Assembly (NCBI GenBank): GCA_913009825.1
Contig: CAJVYQ010000032.1
Coordinates: 1-57,019, forward strand
DNA: 57,019 nt
Direction of reading: 5' to 3'
Source of the DNA: an uncultured Deferribacteres bacterium
Lineage (GTDB): Bacteria; Zhuqueibacterota; JdFR-76; DREG01
Below are positions 16,543-25,072 of the stretch, piece by piece. The translations under genes and the position numbers were made by a program. The notes beneath the pieces were generated by a model. It was not told the origin of the DNA, searched no databases, and saw only the letters and a program-made list of their open reading frames with translations. The first letter of the stretch is position 1. Each line of letters starts with the position of its first letter.

Positions 16543-18348
16543 ATGGCAACGATAACAAGACCTGAAGACAGACAAAACAGAACCGCCCGCTGGTACATTG
16601 CTTCTTCCATGTTTTTAACCGGCCTGTGCGGTTTTGTTTTCGAGTGCATCCTCAGCACATCCGCTACACATATTTTCGGCAATTCCACCAAAGAATGGTC
16701 ATTCACTATCTCGTTCATGATGCTGACCATGGGACTTGCCAGTTATCTGCAAAAATTCAAATCGTTCATGAAAAATGAAAAGCTCATCGAAAAATTCATC
16801 ATCATTGAGATGAGTCTGGCGATTTTGGGGGCCTTTGCACCTCTGCTACTGTTTACCACACACGCTTTTGCACCGGAGAAAGTTGGGGTCATTCAGGTAT
16901 TGCTGGTTGGCGGCATCGGTTTTCTTATTGGGCTGGAGATACCGGTTGCACAGCGGATCAACGAGCGCTATGCCAGTTTGGCTAAAAATATTTCCGATAC
17001 GCTGGCGCTGGATTACTTTGGCGCTTTTGTCGGCGCGCAACTGTTTTACAGATTTTTCCTCAAAGAAATTCCTCTGGAGCAGATCAGCTTTGTTGTGGCG
17101 GGGTTCAATTATCTGGTGGCGGTGATGGCCTTTCTCTATTTTTACCGCAGCGGGAGTTTACAAAACATCCGCCAAACCCGTGTGCTGATCGGTGTTACGG
17201 CTGTGGTTTTGCTTGCCGGGTTTCTGATTACGCCCAAAATCACTATGTCCGAACGGCAGAAGTTCTTTCGCGATCACATCGTGGTGGAGAAACAGACGGA
17301 GTACCAGCATATTGTGGTGACGCAAAATCCCCGTACCCAAGAATACGACCTGTTTTTAAATGCCCATTTGCAATTTTCCGGTGACGATCAGGAACGTTAC
17401 CATGAACCGCTGGTTCACCCGGCAATGGCTTTGCGCCTGGCGGAAAACCGGCAGGATAGTTTGAATGTGCTCATTTTAGGCGGCGGCGATGGCCTGGCAG
17501 CCAATCTTGTGCGGCGATATGCCAATGTGAAATCCATCACACTGGTGGATATCGACCCGGAAATGGTGAAATTCTGCGCCACCCGGCCTGAAGTGACCCG
17601 CTACAATCAGGATGTGTTCAGAGATGCAAAACTGGCTGTGCTGCGCTCGGGTGCCATTGTTCCGGTGGATACGATCCCGCTTTTTTACGAAAATGAAAGC
17701 GCCGGCGACAACAGAGAATTGTATCGTCGGGAAGAAATCACGAAAGTGGTTGATTTCAAGCTGAAAATTGATAAATTATTTGCGGAATTGACGGATCCCG
17801 CAGCAACACCCCAATTCATCGTTTTGAATTATGACGCCGACCGGTTTGTTGATAAAGTGAAAAACCGCAAATGGGATGTGGTGATCATCGATTTCCCGGA
17901 TCCGCAAACCATTGAGTTAGCCAAGCTGTACAGCTATGAATTTTATGTGAAAGTGCACAGCGTGCTGGCAAAGAATGGCGTTATCGTAACGCAGGCGACG
18001 TCTCCCTATTACGCCAAAGATGTTTTTCTCTGCATCAAAAGAACCATGGAGGCGGCGGGTTTTAAAACCATTCCGTATCAGGGATTTGTGGGCAGTTTTG
18101 GCGGCAATTGGGGCTGGATTATCGGCCATACATTTTCAGCAGTCGAATTGGCGCGAAGAATGGCTTTTTTCAAAGACAACCGTTCGTTTGCGGTAAAAAC
18201 AAGATATCTGACGCCGCGCATGTTTCCCATGATGCAACTGTTTGGCAAAGAAGATCTGATTGCCGATGAATTCCCCGGTGTCATCAATTATCTGACCTCA
18301 ACCCCCACGCTGGATATAATCTACGAAAAAGCATGGAAAAAAATTTAA
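16543..18348 (+). CDS. Membrane-fused spermidine synthase-like protein
   Basis: Residues 1-230 carry about seven transmembrane helices. Residues 240-600 form a spermidine synthase fold with LILGGGDGLAANL (SAM-site GGGDG), ITLVDIDPEMV, and the IIDFPDPQTIE motif in place of the usual DSTDP, then LYSYEFY and a TSPYYAKD segment. The predicted reaction is aminopropyl transfer or a related polyamine modification at the membrane. An unusual insertion of about 60-70 residues lies between the VDID strand and the DADRF segment. The K+ channel gene follows 170 bp later. Substrate is unknown; a non-polyamine methyltransferase-fold activity remains possible. Confidence 0.85.
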   Translation: MATITRPEDRQNRTARWYIASSMFLTGLCGFVFECILSTSATHIFGNSTKEWSFTISFMMLTMGLASYLQKFKSFMKNEKLIEKFIIIEMSLAILGAFAPLLLFTTHAFAPEKVGVIQVLLVGGIGFLIGLEIPVAQRINERYASLAKNISDTLALDYFGAFVGAQLFYRFFLKEIPLEQISFVVAGFNYLVAVMAFLYFYRSGSLQNIRQTRVLIGVTAVVLLAGFLITPKITMSERQKFFRDHIVVEKQTEYQHIVVTQNPRTQEYDLFLNAHLQFSGDDQERYHEPLVHPAMALRLAENRQDSLNVLILGGGDGLAANLVRRYANVKSITLVDIDPEMVKFCATRPEVTRYNQDVFRDAKLAVLRSGAIVPVDTIPLFYENESAGDNRELYRREEITKVVDFKLKIDKLFAELTDPAATPQFIVLNYDADRFVDKVKNRKWDVVIIDFPDPQTIELAKLYSYEFYVKVHSVLAKNGVIVTQATSPYYAKDVFLCIKRTMEAAGFKTIPYQGFVGSFGGNWGWIIGHTFSAVELARRMAFFKDNRSFAVKTRYLTPRMFPMMQLFGKEDLIADEFPGVINYLTSTPTLDIIYEKAWKKI

Positions 18349-18520
18349 TGCAGTTGTTCAGATATGCTCGCCGGTTGTTGCTTAGAAATTATTCTATTTC
18401 TGCCGGGCAGGGAAAATCGCTATCCGCCTCAGCCGGAGAATCGAAGCGTGATTATTGTTTATATGCAGGCCGCACCCGAATAGTAATGAAATAATGTAAA
18501 ACAGAATCAGGAAGTCCCGT

Positions 18521-19588
18521 GTGATCACTTTATTTTTACCGGAAAGAATCAGAAAAAAAATTGAGAACAATCAACCGGTTGTCTGGTTGATTAATCTATC
18601 GGTTGTGTTTATTCTTCTGTTTTTTTGCCATTTGCTACTCTACAGGATAATTGAACATGTCACCTGGGGAGACGCTCTTTGGGTCACGTGGGCTACGTTC
18701 AGCACCGTCGGTTACGGGGATATTTCGGCAAAATCTACTTTGGGACGGTTGATCTCTATTTTGATGGGAACCACGGGAATTGCGTTGCTGGGCACTCTGT
18801 TCGCCGCCGTTTTTGAGGCGATTCAATACAGAAAAGATCAAAGGAGGTTTGGATACATGGAAAACCCTTTTAAAAACGGATATATCATTTTTCACTATCC
18901 GGGCGAAAATACGTTGAAGTTGTTCCTGCGGGAAATAAGTGCCGTTGAAGGAAAAATAGGCGTCTGTGTGATCGATGAAAGTGTTGAGCAATTGCCAACC
19001 GGAATTGTGCAGGAATTTAACGGCAAAGTTCATTTTATCCGTGGCAGCAGTCTGAACAAACAAACGTACCAGCGGGCAAAAATTGCGCAGAACAAAGCAG
19101 TGATCATTTTTCCCAAGGATCCAACCTCAAGCGATTCCGACGGCACTACCAACACGGTGGTAAAACTGGTTCTCTCTTTTGTAGCAGAGAAAACCCGCGT
19201 CCTTTACATCTTAGTGGATCAGAAAAATGCCTGGATGTTTGATAAGCGGGCGGTTTCCGTTTCGCAAGATCTGGAGATTCTTGCCATTGTGCAGGAGTGC
19301 CAGGATCAGGGAACAGCTATTATGATTGAACGACTGCTCATGAATACAAAAGGGGCCAATCCTAGAAGCGTAGTGCCGCAAAAAATTATCGGCTACACCT
19401 GGCAGCAGCTTCAACTTGGTTTGGCGCAGAGGGAAATACACGCAAATCCCCTTGCTCTGATTCACGACGGCGAACCGGATTCCTGCCCGAATCCCCGCAC
19501 AACTATTCAGGATGGCGACCGCATTTTGATCGCCGCCCATGCCGATGAAGACTGGGGGAAAATTGAAGCACAATTGGTGTCGCAATGA
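18521..19588 (+). CDS. Two-helix potassium channel with C-terminal RCK-like region
   Basis: A 355-residue protein. One helix at about 23-45, a pore loop with the K+ selectivity filter TVGYGD (about 65-70), and a second helix at about 76-100 form a KcsA-type pore. The cytosolic remainder has the length of one TrkA-N/RCK_N plus RCK_C unit. However, the first strand reads NGYIIFHYPGENTLKL, without the GxGxxG nucleotide loop, so NAD/ATP binding there is doubtful. GTG 18521 is the start, with AGGAAG upstream. Single-pore channels of this type recur beside DUF350 and spermidine synthase-like genes; polyamines block K+ pores, so a functional link is attractive but inferred. Confidence 0.85.
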   Translation: MITLFLPERIRKKIENNQPVVWLINLSVVFILLFFCHLLLYRIIEHVTWGDALWVTWATFSTVGYGDISAKSTLGRLISILMGTTGIALLGTLFAAVFEAIQYRKDQRRFGYMENPFKNGYIIFHYPGENTLKLFLREISAVEGKIGVCVIDESVEQLPTGIVQEFNGKVHFIRGSSLNKQTYQRAKIAQNKAVIIFPKDPTSSDSDGTTNTVVKLVLSFVAEKTRVLYILVDQKNAWMFDKRAVSVSQDLEILAIVQECQDQGTAIMIERLLMNTKGANPRSVVPQKIIGYTWQQLQLGLAQREIHANPLALIHDGEPDSCPNPRTTIQDGDRILIAAHADEDWGKIEAQLVSQ

Positions 19589-19682
19589 GTATAATATAGA
19601 CGATCTGTTATGATTGACACTCCAAGGACCACGCTAAATATACGAAAGGACAACTGAAACATCGGGTTTCGCTTGTTGATTT

Positions 19683-19768
19683 AAAGCCTCCCGCAGGTTT
19701 TTTTCCGATAATAAATTCAAATAGTCAAGCAAAGATTAATTAACTCCAAATAACCTGCGGGAGGCTTT
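19683..19768. repeat. 17-bp perfect inverted repeat
   Basis: AAAGCCTCCCGCAGGTT (19683-19699) and its exact reverse complement (19752-19768) enclose 52 AT-rich bases. A T-run follows the left arm. It may be a terminator for the channel gene or a small palindromic element. Confidence 0.7.
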
Positions 19769-19843
19769 GAGCAACAGAATTATCGATTAATCAAAGAAAA
19801 GTAACTACTCAGCTATGCTTATTGTTTTGGGGTGTTGGAGGCC

Positions 19844-19964
19844 CCTTCGACTGAGTTCATCCTGAGCTTGTCGGAGGGCTCAGACCGGTTTAAATAGCTA
19901 TGCTGAACGCCTGCCTGCTGCGGCCTGCCTGCTGCGGGCATGGAGTCGAAGCGTGATTACAATT
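19844..19964. repeat. Family C extragenic repeat, copy 2
   Basis: It begins CCTTCGACTGAG, contains CCTGAGCTTGTCGG and GCCTGCTGCGGGCA pieces, and ends GTCGAAGCGTGATTACAATT. The end is an inverted match to the start of the 42840-42950 copy (AATTGTAATCACGCTTCGAC). Confidence 0.7.
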
Positions 19965-20125
19965 AATTAGTGTCTGTCCGAAAATTACTTTTTTCCGTCA
20001 TTCCCGCGAAAGCGGGAATCCATAACCCCCTGTTATTTTTAAATCCCCTGCCTGCTGCGGGCAGGCTGCTTTTGCAGGAATGACATTTTTTGTAATCTTT
20101 CATAGTTTTCGGACAGACTCTAATT
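19965..20125. repeat. MITE-like palindromic element, family A copy 2
   Basis: Ends AATTAGTGTCTGTCCGAAAA (19965-19984) and TTTTCGGACAGACTCTAATT (20106-20125) are inverted with one mismatch. The interior has GTCATTCCCGCG and GGAATGAC as an inner inverted pair. It is 161 bp long with no coding capacity. Confidence 0.75.
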
Positions 20126-20166
20126 AAAAGGAAATATTAATTTTATAAAATTAGCACGGAGAGATC

Positions 20167-22656
20167 ATGAAACGTTTATTGCTGTTATTGTTTCTGCTGC
20201 TGTATGCAGCCACGCTGTTCGGTCGGGATGTTGTGGAAGAAAAGAAAGTGCCGACTATTGAGCAAAAAACTGTTAATATGAAAAAGATGCCCGGTTTTTT
20301 TACCTGTTACTGGGAGGAAAAAACAGGCAAAATATGGTTGCAAATTGACAAATTTAACCAGGAATTTCTGTATATCAATTCTCTGGCAGCGGGAGTTGGT
20401 TCCAATGATATCGGTTTGGATCGCGGCCAACTGGGGAGTACCAGGATTGTCAAATTTCAACGGGTCGGGCCAAAGGTTATTCTGCTTCAGCCCAATTATT
20501 CTTTCCGGGCCATCAGCAGCAACCCGGATGAAGGGCGCGCCGTTGAAGATGCGTTTGCGCAATCTGTTCTCTGGGGTTTTCCTGTTGCGGCAGTGTCGGG
20601 GAACCGCGTTTTAGTGGACGCCGGCGACTTTTTCTTACGGGACGCTCATCATATTGTAAGCCGGTTAAAACAGATGAAACAGGGTAATTACAAATTGGCG
20701 CCGTCGCGCGCCGTTTTCTATCTGCCGCGCACAAAAAATTTCCCGTTAAATTCCGAATTTGAAGTGATGTTAACTTATGTGGGCGAGCCGTCACAAAGAT
20801 CGTTTTTACGTTCTGTAACGCCCACTCCGGAGGCGGTTACCGTACGCCTGCATCATTCGTTTGTGCAATTGCCGGATAACCAATATGAACCACGTGCTTT
20901 CGATCCCCGCAGCGGCTATATGGGGATCAAGTACATGGATTTTGCCGCGCCCATCAGCCAACCGCTCGTCAAACGTTTCATCGCCCGGCACCGGCTTAAA
21001 AAGAAGGACCCGACGGCCAAAATCAGCGAGCCGGTAAAACCGATCATCTACTACATCGATCGCGGCGCGCCGGAGCCCATCCGATCCGCACTGATGGAGG
21101 GTGTGAGCTGGTGGAACCAGGCATTTGAAGCGGCGGGTTACAAAAACGCATTTCAGGTGAAACTGATGCCGAAAGGTGCAGATATGCTGGATGTGCGCTA
21201 CAATGTGGTGCAGTGGGTGCATCGTTCCACCCGCGGCTGGTCCTACGGCGGCGGCGTAACCGATCCGCGTACCGGGGAAATTATCAAAGGGCATGTCTCT
21301 CTGGGCTCCCAGCGCGTGCGGCAGGATTTTCTGATTGCACAGGGTTTACTGGCGCCGTACGAGGAAGGGAAACCGGTTCTCAAAGCGATGAAAGAAATAG
21401 CGCTGGCCCGGATTCGTCAGTTGGGTGCTCATGAAGTGGGGCATACATTGGGATTGGTTCACAATTACGCTGCCAGTGTGATGAACCGTGCGTCGGTGAT
21501 GGATTATCCCCAGCCGCTGATCAAAATTGATCGTAACGGCAATCTGGATTGGTCGGATGCTTACGCCACGGGGATTGGCGAATGGGACAAAGTTGCCATT
21601 GCCTACGGATATCAGGATTTTCCGGCAGGCGCCAACGAAAAACAGGCACTGAACAAAATCATTACAGACGCCGCGGCGAAAGGATTGTATCTGCTCACCG
21701 ATCAGGACGCCCGGTCGCCGGGAAGCGTCCATCCGCTGGCGCATCTCTGGGATAACGGCCAAAATGCCGTGGAAGAATTGATGCGTGTGATGAAAGTTCG
21801 CGCCATTGCGCTGGCGCATTTTTCGGAGAAAAATATTCCTGTGGGGATGCCCATGGCTTCGTTGGAAGATGTTTTGGTGCCGGTTTATTTTTTCCATCGT
21901 TACCAGACCACGGCGGCCGCAAAAACGCTGGGCGGGCTTTTTTACAATCATGCTCTGCGCGGAGACGGGCAGCAAATAACCGCAATGGTTCCCGCCGCAG
22001 AACAAAATCGCGCGTTGTCGGTTTTATTACAAACCGTACAGCCGGAAGCGTTGGCCATACCCGGGCGGATTATAAATCTGATCCCGCCTCATGCCCCCGG
22101 ATATCCGCGTTCACGGGAGTCATTTAAGGTTCATACCGGCCTCACATTCGATCCTCTGGCCGCTGCCGAAGCCGCGGCGGACCATACGGTTTCGTTGATT
22201 TTTAATCCGGAACGCGCGGCGCGGCTAGTGGAATTTCAGGCCAGGGACAAGCAGTATCCCGGTTTGGCAGAGGTAATCGACAGGGTACTGCAAGCGACCT
22301 GGGAAGCCAAACGCAAATCAGGCTACTTCGGTGAGATCCAGAGGGTGGTAGACCAGGTGGTTCTCTACCGGTTAATGACGTTATGCGCAAACGAAAACGC
22401 CGCCGCCCAGGTGCGGGCGATGACTTATCTGAAATTGGATGAATTACAGGACTGGCTGGAAAAACAGGCGACCAAAAATAAAATAGTTAAAGACGAGAAT
22501 CTACGCGCTCACTTCATTTTTGCCCTGGCGCAGATCAAACGGTTCAAAGAAAATCCCGGTAAAATTCATCTCATCAAACCGGTTGCTCCGCCGCCGGGCT
22601 CGCCCATCGGTACGGATGAGGAATGGTTTGGCTTTTTCCGGGAGAACCCAATGTAG
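20167..22656 (+). CDS. Secreted zinc metalloprotease, DUF5117/DUF5118 type
   Basis: An 829-residue protein with a signal peptide (1-18). The N-terminal third carries the conserved FDQEFLY-like segment (KFNQEFLYINSLAAGVGSND) and GLDRGQLG of this large exported family. The catalytic metzincin signature HEVGHTLGLVHN has His422, Glu423, His426 and His432, followed by a Met-turn region (SVMDYPQP). A long helical C-terminal domain follows. It is expected to cleave proteins in the periplasm or at the outer surface. The family is abundant in Bacteroidota relatives. GGAGAG precedes ATG 20167. It stands alone, flanked by repeats; its substrate is unknown. Confidence 0.9.
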   Translation: MKRLLLLLFLLLYAATLFGRDVVEEKKVPTIEQKTVNMKKMPGFFTCYWEEKTGKIWLQIDKFNQEFLYINSLAAGVGSNDIGLDRGQLGSTRIVKFQRVGPKVILLQPNYSFRAISSNPDEGRAVEDAFAQSVLWGFPVAAVSGNRVLVDAGDFFLRDAHHIVSRLKQMKQGNYKLAPSRAVFYLPRTKNFPLNSEFEVMLTYVGEPSQRSFLRSVTPTPEAVTVRLHHSFVQLPDNQYEPRAFDPRSGYMGIKYMDFAAPISQPLVKRFIARHRLKKKDPTAKISEPVKPIIYYIDRGAPEPIRSALMEGVSWWNQAFEAAGYKNAFQVKLMPKGADMLDVRYNVVQWVHRSTRGWSYGGGVTDPRTGEIIKGHVSLGSQRVRQDFLIAQGLLAPYEEGKPVLKAMKEIALARIRQLGAHEVGHTLGLVHNYAASVMNRASVMDYPQPLIKIDRNGNLDWSDAYATGIGEWDKVAIAYGYQDFPAGANEKQALNKIITDAAAKGLYLLTDQDARSPGSVHPLAHLWDNGQNAVEELMRVMKVRAIALAHFSEKNIPVGMPMASLEDVLVPVYFFHRYQTTAAAKTLGGLFYNHALRGDGQQITAMVPAAEQNRALSVLLQTVQPEALAIPGRIINLIPPHAPGYPRSRESFKVHTGLTFDPLAAAEAAADHTVSLIFNPERAARLVEFQARDKQYPGLAEVIDRVLQATWEAKRKSGYFGEIQRVVDQVVLYRLMTLCANENAAAQVRAMTYLKLDELQDWLEKQATKNKIVKDENLRAHFIFALAQIKRFKENPGKIHLIKPVAPPPGSPIGTDEEWFGFFRENPM

Positions 22657-22960
22657 GACGGGAATCCGTTCCGTCCCCGGGTCGATTTAACAAATCGCCC
22701 TACATTGAAATCTGCTCCGGCAACTTTTTCGGATACAATCCGTTCTGTTACGCAAAGAAACAGTGACCCATTTTCTCCGACAGAACGTTTTATAAAAAAA
22801 AGAAATGAAAAAGAATTTATCAGAAGACTAAAATACTACGATTTTTGTTACGGGCAATAATGGAAAATTTGAAATCAGACCGGGAGGGGAGGATGCTGTC
22901 TTTTGTGTAATACTGTCTCAAAACAAAATGAACAGATCGTACTTTACGTTTGCAGAAAAA
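22657..22960. other. Convergent intergenic region
   Basis: No gene is visible. A weak stem (GGACGG facing CCGTCC, 22656-22676) just after the protease stop may help termination. The plus-strand protease and the minus-strand PATAN operon converge here. Confidence 0.45.
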
Positions 22961-23365
22961 CTATTTCCGAACCGCCGGCGGTTCCGTCTCCTCCAGCCAT
23001 TGCTGCACGGCGCCCTGCATGGCGCTGAGGTGACCGTGGATTTTATTCCTTGCGCACTCGGGATTTGAATGAATGCACATGACGCCTTTGCAGTAGTAAA
23101 CGCGTTCCGAGCATTTTTGTTGGCGTTGATAGGTGGGTGTGGGAATCATTCGCTTGGTAATATCCTTGCGCGTAAATGATTTCCCTTTCAGGCGGAGGCC
23201 GATTTCAACCGTTTTATCCCAGACAAATTTTTGCAGCGCCACCACTTCTACATTGCTCAGCTTACCCATAAATTCTATAAACGGTTTATTCATAACCAGA
23301 TAAACCATCACTTCGATACGGACGGACAATGGCAGTTCTTTTTGGCGTACTTGTAATCTATTCAT
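22961..23365 (-). CDS. Small Cys-containing protein at the end of the PATAN operon
   Basis: A 134-residue soluble basic protein that I do not recognise. It has a cluster of four cysteines between about residues 84 and 105 (CSERVYYCKGVMC, then C eight residues later) that could bind metal or form a redox site. The N-terminal half is helical, with VRIEVMVYLVMNKPFIEF. It lies 9 bp downstream of the degenerate GTPase-like gene and is the last gene of a four-gene minus-strand operon, so it probably belongs to the same signalling unit. No function is assigned. Confidence 0.65.
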   Translation of the reverse strand: MNRLQVRQKELPLSVRIEVMVYLVMNKPFIEFMGKLSNVEVVALQKFVWDKTVEIGLRLKGKSFTRKDITKRMIPTPTYQRQQKCSERVYYCKGVMCIHSNPECARNKIHGHLSAMQGAVQQWLEETEPPAVRK

Positions 23366-23374
23366 TGTTCGGTT

Positions 23375-23863
23375 TCAATCCTTTGCAATAACTTCAAGAT
23401 TAATATTGATTAAACCGACGATCAATTCACGCATGGAATCCGGCGATTCCGCATTGTAAAATGAAAAACGACTGGCTGAAGTTACGGATAATCCACCCCG
23501 GTACAGCTTTGCCGGGAATTTTTCATGTTCACTGTTCAGATTGGCGGCAATCATCAACGGTAATTCGAAATTCTCTCCGAAATAATCCAGTATCTGCTGC
23601 ATTTTTTCCATCGATTTTTCATCGTGCCAGTCGAACAGGACGAGGGAACCCAGCGCTTTCCGCGCTAAACTTTTCCAGGCATAATCGCCGGCCTGCGCCT
23701 CCCATTCCACTGCGTAGAGATGGATTTCGAACTGATCATCGATGGGCAGAAAGCCAAAAATGATCTTGTTGTTTGTTTCGATGATCTCTTTGCAGATTTT
23801 GCGAAACAAGTTTAGTGAAAGATTGGAATCCGTTGTAACTACCAGTATTTCAGCATTTCGCAT
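23375..23863 (-). CDS. Degenerate Ras-like GTPase domain without P-loop
   Basis: The 162-residue protein aligns by eye with the C-terminal GTPase domain of the 25073-26662 gene. ILVVTTDSNLSLNL sits where the other has LILGVSASGKNE, GSLVLFDWHDEKSMEKM aligns with GYIILVNAAEPETFEYL, and LPLMIAANLN aligns with IPYSIAVSRLRD. The Gly-Lys of the P-loop is missing and the base-recognition motif is not intact, so nucleotide hydrolysis is unlikely. It probably acts as a binding or scaffold partner. It starts 14 bp after the pseudo-receiver/PATAN gene; together the two equal the length and layout of the fused neighbour. Confidence 0.65.
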   Translation of the reverse strand: MRNAEILVVTTDSNLSLNLFRKICKEIIETNNKIIFGFLPIDDQFEIHLYAVEWEAQAGDYAWKSLARKALGSLVLFDWHDEKSMEKMQQILDYFGENFELPLMIAANLNSEHEKFPAKLYRGGLSVTSASRFSFYNAESPDSMRELIVGLININLEVIAKD

Positions 23864-23877
23864 GGTATGTCCGGTTA

Positions 23878-25062
23878 TTATAAAAGTTTCCGCTTGATAT
23901 ATTGAAGTTCCACTTTGTCAAATTGCGGTGCGGGTCTGATTTTCCCCCGCTCGCCGTTTGTCCCTCCCGATTGGTATTTCGCATCCGGGTAGTTCATCAT
24001 CTCCCCTGCATTTCGTTTACCTAAAAATCCTTCCATGTACGCATTGATGGAACCCTGCAATTTGTCTGCGCCAATGGCCGATTGCTGCTCAGGCAGCATC
24101 CCGGACGTCAAATTCAACTCTTCTTCCAGCTCCAAAAGGTTCTCGGAGAGGTAGCCCTGAATATGCATCTGCCGTATAAATGTCAAGGTTTGCATTTCAT
24201 CAACCGGACTCAGTTCGATGATGCGCTGCAAATTTCTTATGCCATCGATCAGGGAAACAATTTTGTGCCAATCCGGCTTCACATCGTCTTCCTCGAAGCT
24301 CTGTTCCATTTGAGGAACCATGTTGAAATTGGGAAAATCGTTCCTGAGCTTTTCCCATTCTTCCAGTATCTTCAAGCCACGCATGGTGAGTTCGGGAGCG
24401 GAAATCCGGATTTGCCTGTCTCTGTTGACCGGTTCAAAAGTAACGGAAAAATACCCTTCCGTCCATGTAAAAAGTCGGAATAACGCTTCTTCGCCCACTT
24501 GGTTGTCCCATTCGGCATCGTAAACCAATCCATCCACTATGTGAACTTTAGCTTCATACAAATTCCGCTGCAGATGAACGACGCCGGTTTTTCTGCCCAA
24601 TTCCAGGGTTTGAAGCAGATCCAGCAGATTCATTTCAGCCAAATCGCCGGAAAAGCCCTTGGCAGCGCTGCGGCGAATGCTGGTGATGCTGTATATTTCG
24701 CGCAGTAGAATTCGGGCGCGAACCTCAAGCTCCCGGGGATTGAAAGGGAGGATAAAATAATCGTCCGTACCTTCCATCATCTGCTGAATTCTGATTTTGT
24801 AATTGGGTTCATCCGATAAAATGATAACCGGAACCTTTTCGCTGCCATGAATCTGACCTTTTTTAACGAGAAATTCTTCGCTCTCCATATCCGATAATTG
24901 ATTCGCCAGATAAATCAGATGCACCGGTTGTTCCTTTAAGTAGGACAGGCCTTCCTGTCCCGAAGCGCAAACTTCAACGGAGAATTCTTCTCCCCAATCG
25001 ATGGTGTTAAATATATCGATTACTTCCTGGCGGGAGTCAATTAGCAGAATAGTGTAATCCAT
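23878..25062 (-). CDS. Pseudo-receiver fused to PATAN (DUF4388) domain
   Basis: A 394-residue protein. Residues 1-120 are a receiver fold, but the phosphoacceptor position has Ala (HLIYLANQLSDM against LILMDTELQDL in the neighbour), the acidic pocket keeps only Asp9, and the conserved Lys is Leu (YFILPF). It cannot be phosphorylated in the standard way. Residues about 137-240 form a PATAN/DUF4388 domain (FSGDLAEMNLLDLLQTLELG, GVVHLQ, VDGLVYDAEW). A helical region and a disordered tail follow. It starts 10 bp after the upstream gene stop. A role as constitutive or ligand-gated partner of the intact receiver is inferred. Confidence 0.8.
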   Translation of the reverse strand: MDYTILLIDSRQEVIDIFNTIDWGEEFSVEVCASGQEGLSYLKEQPVHLIYLANQLSDMESEEFLVKKGQIHGSEKVPVIILSDEPNYKIRIQQMMEGTDDYFILPFNPRELEVRARILLREIYSITSIRRSAAKGFSGDLAEMNLLDLLQTLELGRKTGVVHLQRNLYEAKVHIVDGLVYDAEWDNQVGEEALFRLFTWTEGYFSVTFEPVNRDRQIRISAPELTMRGLKILEEWEKLRNDFPNFNMVPQMEQSFEEDDVKPDWHKIVSLIDGIRNLQRIIELSPVDEMQTLTFIRQMHIQGYLSENLLELEEELNLTSGMLPEQQSAIGADKLQGSINAYMEGFLGKRNAGEMMNYPDAKYQSGGTNGERGKIRPAPQFDKVELQYIKRKLL

Positions 25063-25072
25063 CTTTGTCCTG

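Larger units (their letters stand above)
19589..20166. other. Intergenic stretch packed with three different repeats
   Basis: No gene is visible. It contains a 17-bp perfect inverted repeat (19683-19768), a family C repeat (19844-19964) and a family A element (19965-20125), the last two abutting each other. The metalloprotease ribosome site follows. Confidence 0.7.
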
